DNA of 42,173 bases from Pseudonocardia sp. (GCA_030147065.1 JASLAP010000250.1:1-42173); one strand, 5' to 3'. Positions 7,528 to 15,348 are shown, counted from the first letter of the stretch. Made by a program: numbers and translations. The notes: generated from the sequence alone by a model not told the origin.

Positions 7528-7902
7528 TCAGGACGTGAACCCGGCCGACGCGATCGGGCCGATGTAGAACCGCGTCCACGCGATCCGTCCGGCGCGGGTG
7601 GTCATGATGACGGGACCGCAGAGGAGTACGGGTGCGTCCGGCGCGTCCGTGGCGGCCATCTCCCACTCCGACCAGATTTCCGGCCCGGCGACGGCGCGGC
7701 GGAGCACCCGGGCGTGGAGGTCGGGCAGCCGGGTGAAGATCGCGGTCCAGTTCTCGGCGACGCGACCGGACCCGACGAAGCTGTCCGCGGGGCGGTGGGG
7801 GACCTCGGACCGGTAGTCCGAGGTGAAGCAGTCGGCGACACGGCGCGGGTCGTGGGAGTTGATGGCGTCCCGGAGTCGGTCGATCGGGTCGGGCTCGGTC
7901 AT
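7528..7902 (-). CDS. NTF2-fold / SnoaL-like protein
   Basis: A 124-residue protein with the short alpha+beta cone fold of the SnoaL/NTF2 superfamily: an initial helix pair (DRLRDAINSHDPRRVADCFTSDYR) then strands ending WEMAAT...LCGPVIMTTRAGRIAWTRFYIGP. Members range from polyketide cyclases and ketosteroid isomerases to binding proteins, so no reaction is assigned. The ATG at 7902 is used; an earlier start at 7950 would add a poorly conserved head. It lies 54 bp downstream of the multidrug-like gene on the same strand, so it is probably cotranscribed from the MerR-type promoter at 8582-8612. Confidence 0.75.
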   Translation of the reverse strand: MTEPDPIDRLRDAINSHDPRRVADCFTSDYRSEVPHRPADSFVGSGRVAENWTAIFTRLPDLHARVLRRAVAGPEIWSEWEMAATDAPDAPVLLCGPVIMTTRAGRIAWTRFYIGPIASAGFTS

Positions 7903-7956
7903 GACGGCTACGGCGGCTCGGTCGGCATGCCGGTGGCCTGACGAGGGCATCGACCG

Positions 7957-8433
7957 TCAACCGACGACAGCGGTGAGGACACCCCACGCGACGGCCGTGG
8001 CCACCGTGGTCCAGATGACGATCGCCACCGCCTGCCACAGCAGGATCCGGCCGCGGGGCGTACCGGCGGCGACGAGCATGGCGGAGGTGAACTGGGTCGG
8101 GATCGCCAGCGGCCCGAGGATGCTGGCGCCCGGCACCCCGAAGCGGACCAACCACCGCTGGAAGCGCCGGCGCCCCTTGGATTCGGGCCGGGGCTCGCCG
8201 GACGGTTCGGCCTGCCCTGCTCGACCCGCCAGCGCAGCGGTGCGGACCCGCGAGCTGAGGAGCACGACGCCGAGCACGGAGAGGAAGTTCCCCGCGGCCG
8301 CGGCGATGCCGGCGACGACGGGGTGGATCCCCCCGACGACGCCGATGGCTCCGGCGCCCTCGCCCTCGATGAAGGGGACCGCGCCGGCGAGCACGACGAT
8401 GATCGGCTGGACGATCTCGGGGACCTGGGCCAC
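7957..8433 (-). CDS. Small multidrug-export-like (DedA-like) membrane protein, 5' end apparently frameshifted
   Basis: A protein of about 158 residues with hydrophobic segments IVQPIIVVLAGAVPFIEGEG, VVAGIAAAAGNFLSVLGVVLL, GPLAIPTQFTSAMLVAAG and LLWQAVAIVIWTTVATAVAW, joined by a charged loop (PRPESKGRRR). This matches the putative small multidrug export family; transport has not been shown for most members. The in-frame GTG at 8433 lacks a ribosome site. A better start, GTG at 8473 behind GAGGAG, is out of frame: it reads VNLIDPVRRF and then diverges at TTTCCAGG. Removing one C there gives VNLIDPVRRFQDLVAQVPEI and fuses the two. It may therefore be a recent +1 frameshift or a sequencing error. 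Confidence 0.65.
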   Translation of the reverse strand: MAQVPEIVQPIIVVLAGAVPFIEGEGAGAIGVVGGIHPVVAGIAAAAGNFLSVLGVVLLSSRVRTAALAGRAGQAEPSGEPRPESKGRRRFQRWLVRFGVPGASILGPLAIPTQFTSAMLVAAGTPRGRILLWQAVAIVIWTTVATAVAWGVLTAVVG

Positions 8434-8581
8434 CAGGTCCTGGAAACCTGCGGACGGGATCGATGAGGTTCACGGTGGGGGACTCCTCGGAGCGCGGATC
8501 GGTGTGGTGGACGTGCTCCGGCGGCCGGGCTCGACCCCGGCGGGCTGCTGACGTCGCCCGGCTCGTCGCAAGCACGACTCG

Positions 8582-8612
8582 ACGCTGCGCTGTGCCGTCG
8601 CGGCACCCTCAA
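8582..8612 (-). promoter_or_regulatory. MerR-type promoter/operator driving the multidrug-like and NTF2-fold genes
   Basis: Minus strand: -35 TTGAGG (8612-8607), 19-bp spacer (8606-8588) with GTGCCG-CGA-CGGCAC, and -10 CAGCGT (8587-8582). It has the same architecture and palindrome as the sites at 6136, 7357 and 8709. The predicted transcript begins about 100 bases before the GTG at 8473. Confidence 0.75.
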
Positions 8613-8708
8613 ACGCGCATCGCGTGACCTGCCGCACGCGCGGCGTTGTGCGGCCGTGGGCGCGCGCCGGGCCGCTGACCGCCACCGGCCGGTGGACACC
8701 ACCTGGAC

Positions 8709-8739
8709 TTGACCGTGCCGCTGCGGCACGGTGTGGGAT
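8709..8739 (+). promoter_or_regulatory. MerR autoregulatory promoter/operator
   Basis: TTGACC (8709-8714) and TGGGAT (8734-8739) are separated by exactly 19 bp. The spacer holds the best palindrome of the set: ACCGTGCCGC-T-GCGGCACGGT, 10-bp perfect arms at 8712-8732. Transcription would start at or next to the ATG at 8746, implying a leaderless mRNA, which is common in actinobacteria. Confidence 0.82.
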
Positions 8740-8745
8740 GGGCGC

Positions 8746-9480
8746 ATGGCCTGGAGCACCCGTGAGCTCGCCGAACTGGCCGGTACCAGCCTGCGGGCGG
8801 TCCGGCACTACCACGAGGTCGGGCTGATGCCCGAGCCCGAGCGGCGATCCAACGGCTACAAGCAGTACGGCGTCAGCCACCTCGTGCGGCTGCTGCGCAT
8901 CAAGCGGCTGGTCGACCTCGGGTTCTCGCTGTCCCAGATCGCCGCCATGGGCGAGGACGACCACCACCCGGCGGAGGCGTTGCGCGCCCTCGATGCCGAG
9001 CTGGCCGCCACGGTCGAGCGGCTCCAGCGGGCGCGCGTCGAGCTCGGGCTGATCCTGCGGAACCACGCGCCGGCCGACCTGCCGCCCGACATCGGTCCCG
9101 CCGCCGCGGCGGGGCTGTCGGACGCCGACCGGTCGCTCGTGGCCGTCATGACCCGGGTGATGGGGCCCACGCACCTCGGCGCCTACGCCGAGCTCCTGCG
9201 CACCGCGCCGACCGACCCGACCGACGCGGAGTTCGACTCCCTGGCCGCCGACGCCGACGACGGGGTGCGCCAGGATCTGGCCGAACGCATGCTCCCGCAC
9301 ATCCGCCGCGTCCAGGCCGAGCACCCCGACCTGATGGCGCCGGACACCGAGGCCCCGCGGGGCGCGCGGTTCGTCACCGAGACCGCAGTCGCCGCCATGC
9401 AGGAGCTCTACAACCCGGCCCAACGGGACGTCATCCGACGGGTCAGCGCGCTCCTGCAGGCGGAGGACGGACCGCGGTGA
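8746..9480 (+). CDS. MerR family transcriptional regulator
   Basis: A 244-residue regulator. Residues 1-70 are a MerR winged HTH (WSTRELAELAGTSLRAVRHYHEVGLMPEPERRSNGYKQYG), followed by the dimerisation helix (ALDAELAATVERLQRARVELG) and a C-terminal effector domain of about 140 residues. No cysteine clusters are present, so it is not a metal sensor of the classical MerR/CueR kind. The ATG at 8746 gives the canonical N-terminus. A GTG at 8731 is in frame but lies inside the promoter palindrome. Its own promoter and three minus-strand promoters nearby share the same operator, so it is the likely regulator of the membrane-protein cluster at 5431-8473. Confidence 0.9.
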   Translation: MAWSTRELAELAGTSLRAVRHYHEVGLMPEPERRSNGYKQYGVSHLVRLLRIKRLVDLGFSLSQIAAMGEDDHHPAEALRALDAELAATVERLQRARVELGLILRNHAPADLPPDIGPAAAAGLSDADRSLVAVMTRVMGPTHLGAYAELLRTAPTDPTDAEFDSLAADADDGVRQDLAERMLPHIRRVQAEHPDLMAPDTEAPRGARFVTETAVAAMQELYNPAQRDVIRRVSALLQAEDGPR

Positions 9481-9611
9481 ACCCGGGCCGGCAGCCGCCC
9501 GTTCCGCTCCACCGTCTGCTGCCGGCCCGACGGCCCGGCCTCACCTCAAGGTGCCGGCGGTGTCGGCGGCCGCGGCGCAGCGCCTCCTCGGTCGCGGCCA
9601 GCTCGGTGCGG

Positions 9612-9700
9612 TACCGGGGGCACGATCGACCGCGCCGCGCACCGGTAGTAGATCCGGTCTCCGCGCGGCGTTCCCTCCATCCGCCGCTGGTAGTTCGATC
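9612..9700 (-). pseudogene. Serine recombinase zinc-ribbon scrap
   Basis: About 28 codons on the minus strand read YQRRMEGTPRGDRIYYRCAARSIVP, which matches the zinc-ribbon segment of large serine recombinases (pattern CGRRMEG...YYRC). The paired CxxC cysteines are lost and nothing else of the gene is recognisable. It is the only content seen in the 284-bp gap between the MerR and PPK2 genes. Confidence 0.55.
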
Positions 9701-9764
9701 GCGGCCTGCAACCGCCGCAACCGGCCGGTGGTGCGTCCTCGTCCTCGCTGTCGATACTCGTGGG

Positions 9765-10661
9765 GTGATACGGGAGAACTTTCGGGAGTACCTCGACCAC
9801 CTGCTGCGTGACGGCTACAGCGTGCGGCACGACGAGCACCTGTCCGACCCGGACCTCATCGACCCCGGCGGGAACCCGGTCGAGACCTGGCGTGAGGACT
9901 ACCCCTACGACGAGCGGCTCGACCGCGACCTCTACGAGGAGGAGAAGTACCAGCTGCAGATCGAGCTGCTGAAGTTCCAGTACTGGGCGCAGGACACCGG
10001 CACCAAGCACCTCATCCTGTTCGAGGGCCGCGACGCCGCCGGCAAGGGCGGCACCATCAAGCGGTTCACCGAGCACCTCAACCCGCGCGCCGCCCGCGTG
10101 GTCGCACTGACCAAGCCCACCGAGACCGAGCGGGGGCAGTGGTACTTCCACCGCTACGTCACCCAGCTCCCGACCGCCGGGGAGATCGTGCTGTTCGACC
10201 GGTCCTGGTACAACCGCGCCGGCGTCGAGCGCGTGATGGGCTTCGCCACCGAGCGCGACTACGAGATCTTCCTGCGGCAGGCACCGCTGTTCGAGGAGAT
10301 GCTGCTCGAGAGCGGCTTCTCGCTCACCAAGCTGTGGTTCTCGGTCACTCAGTCCGAGCAGCGCACCCGGTTCGCCATCCGCCAGATCGACCCGGTCCGG
10401 CGGTGGAAGCTCTCCCCCATGGACATCGAGTCCCTGGATCGGTGGGACGACTACACCCTCGCCAAGGAAGCGATGATCGAGCACACCGACACCGACCACG
10501 CCCCATGGACCTCGATCAAGAGCAACGACAAGAAGCGCGCCCGCATCAACGCGATGCGGTTCTTCCTCGACCAGTTCGACTACGAGGGCAAGGACCCGTC
10601 CGTCGTCCACTCCGCCGACCCCCTGCTCGTGCAGCGCGGCCAAGAGTCGATCAAGGACTGA
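9765..10661 (+). CDS. ppk2: Polyphosphate kinase 2 (PPK2)
   Basis: A cytoplasmic P-loop kinase that transfers phosphate between polyphosphate and a nucleoside diphosphate. Walker A is EGRDAAGKGG (residues about 87-96) and Walker B is FDRSWYNRAGVERVMGF (about 144-160); the lid region and the basic C-terminal helices of the family follow (RFAIRQIDPVRRWKLSPMD, NDKKRARINAMRFFL). At 298 residues it is a normal one-domain PPK2. The GTG at 9765 is chosen because the upstream in-frame codons overlap the recombinase scrap and look non-coding; the ribosome site is weak. Whether it prefers GDP or ADP cannot be read directly. It stands alone, with no ppk1 or ppx nearby. Confidence 0.93.
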   Translation: MIRENFREYLDHLLRDGYSVRHDEHLSDPDLIDPGGNPVETWREDYPYDERLDRDLYEEEKYQLQIELLKFQYWAQDTGTKHLILFEGRDAAGKGGTIKRFTEHLNPRAARVVALTKPTETERGQWYFHRYVTQLPTAGEIVLFDRSWYNRAGVERVMGFATERDYEIFLRQAPLFEEMLLESGFSLTKLWFSVTQSEQRTRFAIRQIDPVRRWKLSPMDIESLDRWDDYTLAKEAMIEHTDTDHAPWTSIKSNDKKRARINAMRFFLDQFDYEGKDPSVVHSADPLLVQRGQESIKD

Positions 10662-10667
10662 CGGAGA

Positions 10668-10820
10668 TTCGAGCCGCTCGAGGCTTTGATCTTGGTGTGG
10701 TGCCCTCGATCGGGCCGTTGCCGTGGGGCAGGGTCAGCTCGGCGACCACGGCCGGCAGGTCCTTGCGCAGGCCGCGGACGAAGGCGTCCACGTGTCATCG
10801 CTGTTCGATCGGCCGGCCCG
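10668..10820 (-). pseudogene. ISL3-family transposase C-terminal remnant
   Basis: The minus strand reads VDAFVRGLRKDLPAVVAELTLPHGNGPIEG and, after a small frameshift, HTKIKA. This is the end of the catalytic domain of ISL3-type transposases (pattern LTLPxSNGPxEGxxxKxK, containing the last acidic residue). Further upstream, around 10830-10935, degraded sequence may belong to the same gene but is not clear. No terminal inverted repeats were identified. It fills the 275-bp gap after PPK2. Confidence 0.7.
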
Positions 10821-10936
10821 ACCGGCCGTGGACCACGCCGAGGAGCAGAGGCGCACGAGGCCGTCTTCTTCGCGGCTCGGTCTCGACGACCTGCGCGAAC
10901 GCCCTCGAGCGCGTGCCGGCGAGTCGGATACCGGGC

Positions 10937-11998
10937 CTACAGCAGTCCGTGCTCGCCCAGCTGGCGGGCCAGACCGGCGCCGTCGGGCGCGTGCATCCAC
11001 GACCCCCGCTGCTCGTGCGCTTTGGCGGGGCCGTCGGCGGGCACCGGCAGGCCGCCGGCGAGCACCGACTGGGTCGGGGACAACTGGCGGATCGCCACGG
11101 CGGCGACGTTGTCCGGGTGCGACGCGGCGAAGTCGCCGTAGATCTCCGGGTCGTGCTGTCCGTCGTCACCGATGAGCAACCATCGGATGTGGGGGAACTC
11201 CGCGGCGAGCCGGGCGAGTGTGGTGCGCTTGTGGGCCTGCCCGCTGCGGAACCAGCGCTCGGTCGTCGGGCCCCAGTCGGTGAGCAGCAGCGGGCCCGGC
11301 GGGTACAGGTTGCGCGACAGGAACCGTGTCAGCGCCGGCGCGACGTTCCACGCCCCGGTCGACAGGTAGAACACCGGCGCGTCGGGGTGCGCCCTCATCA
11401 GCCGCTCGTACAGCACGGCCATTCCGGGGACCGGCGAGCGCGCGTACTCGTCGATGACGAACGTGTTCCACGCCGCGAGCAGCGGCCGCGGCAGTGCCGT
11501 GACCATGACGGTGTCGTCGATGTCGGACACGACGGCGAAGCGGACGTCCGGGTTCAGGACGAACACCGGCGCCTCGACCGTCTCGGCGCCCGCTCGCTGC
11601 AACCGGACGCTGCGCCAGCCCGGTTCGAGTTCCACCTCCACCACGGCGTCCAGGTAGCCGCCGCGATCGGTCCGCACCTCGTGCTGCCGGCCACCCACGT
11701 CGACGATCACGGGCTCGTCGGTGACGGGGAGCGTCGCAAAGCTGCGCCAGCCCCGGACGGCCCGGTTGCGTCCCGACGCTCCCTCGGGACGACCCAACAG
11801 CAACCGCCCGAAGACCCGCACCCAGGACGGCGTCCCGTAGCCGGTGTACGGGACGAGGGTGTCCCGCCAGCCGCGCTGCCGCAGCCGGGGCTCGAGCCTC
11901 TCGTACACGGCGTCCTCGAGGCGAGCTGCGTGGTGCACGCGCGCAAGGGTTACCGCGGATCCCTGGGCGTCGGCCTTCGACCAGCGCGTCACGGGCAT
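10937..11998 (-). CDS. App1-like phosphatidate phosphatase family protein (DUF2183)
   Basis: A protein of about 353 residues. The HAD-like catalytic motif DIDDT (residues 159-163, within VVSDIDDTVMVTAL) is the App1 DxDxT signature. The family pattern continues with FYLSTGAWNVAPALTRFLSRNLYPPGPLLLTDWGPT and the acidic LLIGDDGQHDPEIY. The yeast App1 enzyme dephosphorylates phosphatidic acid; bacterial members are mostly untested. No signal peptide is visible. The ATG at 11998 is taken as start; GTG codons at 12010 or 11992 are alternatives. The open frame extends further upstream, but it overlaps the SDR remnant at 12052-12216. Confidence 0.85.
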   Translation of the reverse strand: MPVTRWSKADAQGSAVTLARVHHAARLEDAVYERLEPRLRQRGWRDTLVPYTGYGTPSWVRVFGRLLLGRPEGASGRNRAVRGWRSFATLPVTDEPVIVDVGGRQHEVRTDRGGYLDAVVEVELEPGWRSVRLQRAGAETVEAPVFVLNPDVRFAVVSDIDDTVMVTALPRPLLAAWNTFVIDEYARSPVPGMAVLYERLMRAHPDAPVFYLSTGAWNVAPALTRFLSRNLYPPGPLLLTDWGPTTERWFRSGQAHKRTTLARLAAEFPHIRWLLIGDDGQHDPEIYGDFAASHPDNVAAVAIRQLSPTQSVLAGGLPVPADGPAKAHEQRGSWMHAPDGAGLARQLGEHGLL

Positions 11999-12051
11999 AC
12001 CCTGCCACACGATGGCGACCGCTTCCCCGGCGACGACCGCCGACCACCTCC

Positions 12052-12216
12052 TCAGCCGCTGTCGCCGAGCTGGATCAGGTGACAACGAGCGCTGCCGCCG
12101 TGGCGCGCGAGACACCGGACGACGGCCGCGCCGATTCCGCGCGATCCACCGGCGATCAGCGCCGTCCGGCCGGTGCGGTGCGGGTCTGCCGAGGGGCGGC
12201 CGCCGATGGTGGTCAT
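12052..12216 (-). pseudogene. SDR oxidoreductase N-terminal stub (54 codons)
   Basis: The reading begins at an ATG at 12216 that overlaps the NmrA stop codon (ATGA). It encodes RTALIAGGSRGIGAAVVRCLARHGG, the first beta-alpha unit and the TGxxxGxG-type NAD(P)-binding loop of a short-chain dehydrogenase. After about residue 41 the sequence becomes unrelated (ARCHLIQLGDSG) and stops. The catalytic Ser-Tyr-Lys part is missing, so it is the 5' stub of a gene that was translationally coupled to NmrA. A deletion near 12090 probably joined it to the App1 upstream region. Confidence 0.7.
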
Positions 12217-13160
12217 GCGGGCTCGACCGCCTCGACGTGCTCGGCCAGCCAGCTGCGGAAGGTCTTCAGCCGCGGGTTGAGGGTGCGGACCAGGTCCAGG
12301 TCGCGCGCGCCCACGAAGTCGTGCTCGCCTTCGACGTAGAACTGGAACATGTTGCCGAGCTCGTCACCTGCGGGCAGCCCGAGCGAGCGGAACTGGTCGG
12401 GCGTGAGCGGGCGGTAGTCGACCGGTTCGCCCAGCGCGTCGGCGAATGCCGCGGCGAACTGCGCACCGGTCAGGTGCTCACCCGCGATGCTCACCGTCTT
12501 GCCGAGGTACTCGTCGCCGGCCGCGAACACGCCGTAGGCGGTGCGACCGATGTCTTCCGCCGCGATACCCGCCAGCCTGGCTTCACCCAGCGGCAACATG
12601 AGCACGAGCCGTCCGTCCTCGCCCCGCCGCGGTCCGGACCCCTGGGTGAAACCCTCCCAGTAGAAGGTGGTCCTCAGGTAGGTCGTGGGAACGCCCGAGT
12701 CGCGGAAGAAGGCGTCCGCCTCGGCCTTGGCGTCGAAGTGCGGGACCGTGTAGCGGTCCTGCAGCACCGGAACCCGCGCGTCGGACACCGGGATGACCTC
12801 GCGCGTGTCCTCCAGGGTCGACCACACGACGTGGGCGACGCCCGCCGCCTTCACCGCACCCGCGGCCGTCGCAGCCTGCGCCAGTTCGACGTCCGCGGAC
12901 ATGGACTCCCAGAAGTTGGTCACCACGTAGACGCCGTGGGCGCCCTCGAACGCCGTCCGCAGCGAGTTCTCGTCCTCCAGGCTCGCCTCCACCACTTCGA
13001 CGCCGAGATCGGCCAGCGCGCGGGCCTTCGCCGAGCCGGCGTCCCTGGTGACGGCGCGCGGGGTGAACGGACCTCCGGGGTCGTCCAGAATGGCCCTGAC
13101 CAGGCCTCCCCCCTGCGCGCCCGTCGAACCCAGCACAGAAATGATCTTCTTGTCGCTCAC
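12213..13160 (-). CDS. NmrA-like NAD(P)-binding family protein
   Basis: A 315-residue atypical short-chain dehydrogenase. The N-terminal Rossmann motif is VLGSTGAQGGGLV (GxxGxxG) and the body follows the NmrA/HSCARG pattern (GAHGVYVVTNFWE, VVWSTLEDTRE, PTTYLRTTFYWEGF). Such proteins sense the NADP(H) ratio or act as quinone reductases. The start is the GTG at 13160 with GAGGGAG upstream. The inverted repeat GCCGCA-N5-TGCGGC at 13182-13198 lies just before it and could be an operator. It once headed an operon with the SDR stub at 12052-12216 (ATGA overlap). Confidence 0.88.
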   Translation of the reverse strand: MSDKKIISVLGSTGAQGGGLVRAILDDPGGPFTPRAVTRDAGSAKARALADLGVEVVEASLEDENSLRTAFEGAHGVYVVTNFWESMSADVELAQAATAAGAVKAAGVAHVVWSTLEDTREVIPVSDARVPVLQDRYTVPHFDAKAEADAFFRDSGVPTTYLRTTFYWEGFTQGSGPRRGEDGRLVLMLPLGEARLAGIAAEDIGRTAYGVFAAGDEYLGKTVSIAGEHLTGAQFAAAFADALGEPVDYRPLTPDQFRSLGLPAGDELGNMFQFYVEGEHDFVGARDLDLVRTLNPRLKTFRSWLAEHVEAVEPA

Positions 13161-13301
13161 TGGCGCTCCCTCTGCAGTGTCGCCGCATGATGTGCGGCCA
13201 TCTCACTCGTTGACAGGTAAGTCGTCCGAGAAATTCGCGTTGGTTGCTGGCGGCCATCTCCTGCGCGATCCGGGCCTGCATCGCGACCAGGAATTGCCGG
13301 C

Positions 13302-14240
13302 TCAGATCGACTTGAGCACCCGGACGCGATCGGCGACGGCACGCCGCGCGACGTCGGAGGTGAAGGCGATGGAGTCGAACTCGTGCGGTACGCCGGGGTG
13401 CAGGTGGAACTCCACCGGCACGCCCGCGCGGCTGAGCTTCGTGGCGTAGGCGGTGTCCTCGTCGCGGAACAGGTCGAGCTGGCCGACCTCGATGTAGGCC
13501 GGCGGCAGGCCGGAGGCGTCCTCGAGGCGGGCCGGGGCCGCGGTGGCCGGGACGTCGGGGCCGCCGGCGGCCGCACCGAGCAGCGCCGGCCATGCGGTGC
13601 GGCTGTCGTCGTAGGACCAGAGCAGGTAGGGCTCGATGTGGGGGTCGGGGGTGGTGGTGCGGTCGTCGAGCATCGGCATGAGCAGGATCTGCCGGGCGAT
13701 CCCGGGGCCGCGGCGTTCGCGGGTGAGGATCGTGAGGGCTGCCGCCATGCCGCCCCCGGCGCTGTCGCCCATGACGGCGATCCGCTCGGGGTCGACGCCC
13801 AGTTCGGAGGCGTGCTCGTGCAGCCACCGCAGCGCTGTGTAGGCGTCCTCGATCGGGGTCGGGTAGGGGTGTTCGGGCGCGCGGCGGTACTCGACCGACA
13901 GCATCGGCACGCCGCTGGCGGACACGTAGCGGGAGACCGGCCCGTCGAACAGGTCGATGTGGCCGAAGATGTAACCGCCGCCGTGGAAGAACAGCACAGC
14001 CGAGCCCGGTGTCGCGCCGTCCTTGGTGTACCAGCGCATCCTGACCTGCGCGCCGTCGTCGGCGGTCGCGTGGTGGTCGGTGGTCCTGACGTCGCCCGGC
14101 ACGGGCTGGGCCGTGCCCGCGGCGCCGATGATGGGCTCCCAGACGGCACGACGAGCGGCGACATCGCCAACCGGCGGCGGGGTGAAGCCCGCCATCGGGG
14201 CCAGCGCCGCGGCGATCTCGGGGTCGAGGGTGAAGGACAT
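13302..14240 (-). CDS. Alpha/beta hydrolase of the hormone-sensitive-lipase (family IV) type
   Basis: A 312-residue carboxylesterase. The oxyanion loop HGGG (residues 86-89) and the nucleophile motif GDSAGG (Ser160) are typical of the HSL family. The acid is probably Asp256 (GQLDLFRDE) and the base His286 (HPGVPHEFD). It hydrolyses short acyl esters; no signal peptide is seen. The ATG at 14240 is preceded by GAGAGGAG. It lies 44 bp downstream of the MDR oxidoreductase on the same strand and may share its MarR-controlled promoter. Confidence 0.92.
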   Translation of the reverse strand: MSFTLDPEIAAALAPMAGFTPPPVGDVAARRAVWEPIIGAAGTAQPVPGDVRTTDHHATADDGAQVRMRWYTKDGATPGSAVLFFHGGGYIFGHIDLFDGPVSRYVSASGVPMLSVEYRRAPEHPYPTPIEDAYTALRWLHEHASELGVDPERIAVMGDSAGGGMAAALTILTRERRGPGIARQILLMPMLDDRTTTPDPHIEPYLLWSYDDSRTAWPALLGAAAGGPDVPATAAPARLEDASGLPPAYIEVGQLDLFRDEDTAYATKLSRAGVPVEFHLHPGVPHEFDSIAFTSDVARRAVADRVRVLKSI

Positions 14241-14284
14241 GACAGCTCCTCTCGAGCGTTGTTCGACGCCTGCCAGGCGGTGGG

Positions 14285-15229
14285 TCAGGCCGAGGCCGGG
14301 ATGACGACGACCTTGCCCGCCAGGGTTCCCGCAGCCGCCCGGGCGTGGACCGAGGCCAGGTCGGCCAGCGGGACACGCTCGGCGACGTCGACGGTGAGCT
14401 CACCGCGGTCGACGCGCGCCACGAGTTCCGACAGTTGCGTAGCGTCGCTGCGGACGAAGAGGTCGATGGCTCGCACGCCGCGTTCCTCGTCGGCCGGGGC
14501 GGGCATCCACACGGTGGTGCTGACCACGACGCCGCCGTTGCCGACCAGGGCGGCCAGCGCCGCGAACCGGGTGGGGTCGATCGGCGCGAGGTTGAGCAGG
14601 ACGTCGACCGGTTCGGTGACCGCGGTGGTCACCTCGGTGGTGGTGTGGTCGATGACCTCGTCGGCCCCCGCCGCCCTGACCTGCCCGCTGCTGCGGGGGC
14701 TGGCGGTGGCGACCACGTGGGCACCGGCTGCCTTGGCTAGCTGCACCGCGTAGCCGCCCACGGCTCCCCCGGCGCCGCTGACCAGGATGCGCTGCCCGGG
14801 CTTCAGCTCGGCATGGTCGAAGAGGGCCTGCCACGCGGTGAGGCCGACCAGGGGCAGCGCGGCCGCGTCGGCGAGCGGGATGCTCGTCGGAGCCGGCGCC
14901 AGGCTCTCGGCGGGGGCGAGGACGTACTCCGCCGCGGCGCCGTCGACGACGAACGGGAGGAAGCCGACCACCTCGTCACCGACGGCGAGGCCGCTCACGC
15001 CCTCGCCGAGTGCGTCGACCGTTCCCGCGACGTCCAGGCCGGGGACGTGCGGCAGGGTCAGGGGCATCGGGCCCTGCATGAGACCCGCGCGGATGTTGCC
15101 CTCGACGCCGTTGAACGTCGTCGCGGCGACGCGGATCCGCACCTCCCCCGCGCCGGGGACGGGCTGCTCGACGTCCTCGTAGCGCAGGACGTCGGGGTCG
15201 CCGTACTCGTGGAATCGCACTGCCTTCAT
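14285..15229 (-). CDS. NADP-dependent zinc-independent alcohol dehydrogenase/quinone oxidoreductase (MDR)
   Basis: A 314-residue medium-chain reductase. The N-terminal GroES-like domain starts MKAVRFHEYGDPDVLRYEDV, and the Rossmann domain has the dinucleotide loop SGAGGAVGGYAVQLAKAAGAHVVA. The catalytic zinc cysteines are absent, as expected for the quinone oxidoreductase branch. It probably reduces quinones or enones with NADPH. Divergent from the MarR gene at 15349, with strong palindromes in between, it is likely derepressed by phenolic or electrophilic compounds. Confidence 0.9.
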   Translation of the reverse strand: MKAVRFHEYGDPDVLRYEDVEQPVPGAGEVRIRVAATTFNGVEGNIRAGLMQGPMPLTLPHVPGLDVAGTVDALGEGVSGLAVGDEVVGFLPFVVDGAAAEYVLAPAESLAPAPTSIPLADAAALPLVGLTAWQALFDHAELKPGQRILVSGAGGAVGGYAVQLAKAAGAHVVATASPRSSGQVRAAGADEVIDHTTTEVTTAVTEPVDVLLNLAPIDPTRFAALAALVGNGGVVVSTTVWMPAPADEERGVRAIDLFVRSDATQLSELVARVDRGELTVDVAERVPLADLASVHARAAAGTLAGKVVVIPASA

Positions 15230-15256
15230 GGCTGGTGCCTCGCTCTCGATCGATGT

Positions 15257-15312
15257 GTGCTTCGAACTCGAAGCACTGGATGCACGCTAGCAGTGCTTCG
15301 AAGCCGAAGCAA
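15257..15312. promoter_or_regulatory. Probable MarR operators
   Basis: Perfect inverted repeat GTGCTTCGA-AC-TCGAAGCAC at 15257-15276, then a second, imperfect copy GTGCTTCG-N4-CGAAGCAA at 15293-15312. The centres are about 36 bp apart, so both could be bound on the same face of the helix. They lie between the divergent MDR oxidoreductase and MarR genes. Confidence 0.8.
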
Positions 15313-15348
15313 GTGCTGAGAATCTGAAGCAACTGTTAGGGTCGCGGT

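Noticed and set aside
13161..13301. Minus-strand frame VDLSRQFLVAMQARIAQEMAA in the NmrA-HSL gap
   Set aside because: Short and helical-looking, but without start signals or any recognisable family; more likely chance.
13383..14753. 456-codon open frame on the plus strand
   Set aside because: Antisense to the HSL esterase and the MDR oxidoreductase; no family resemblance.
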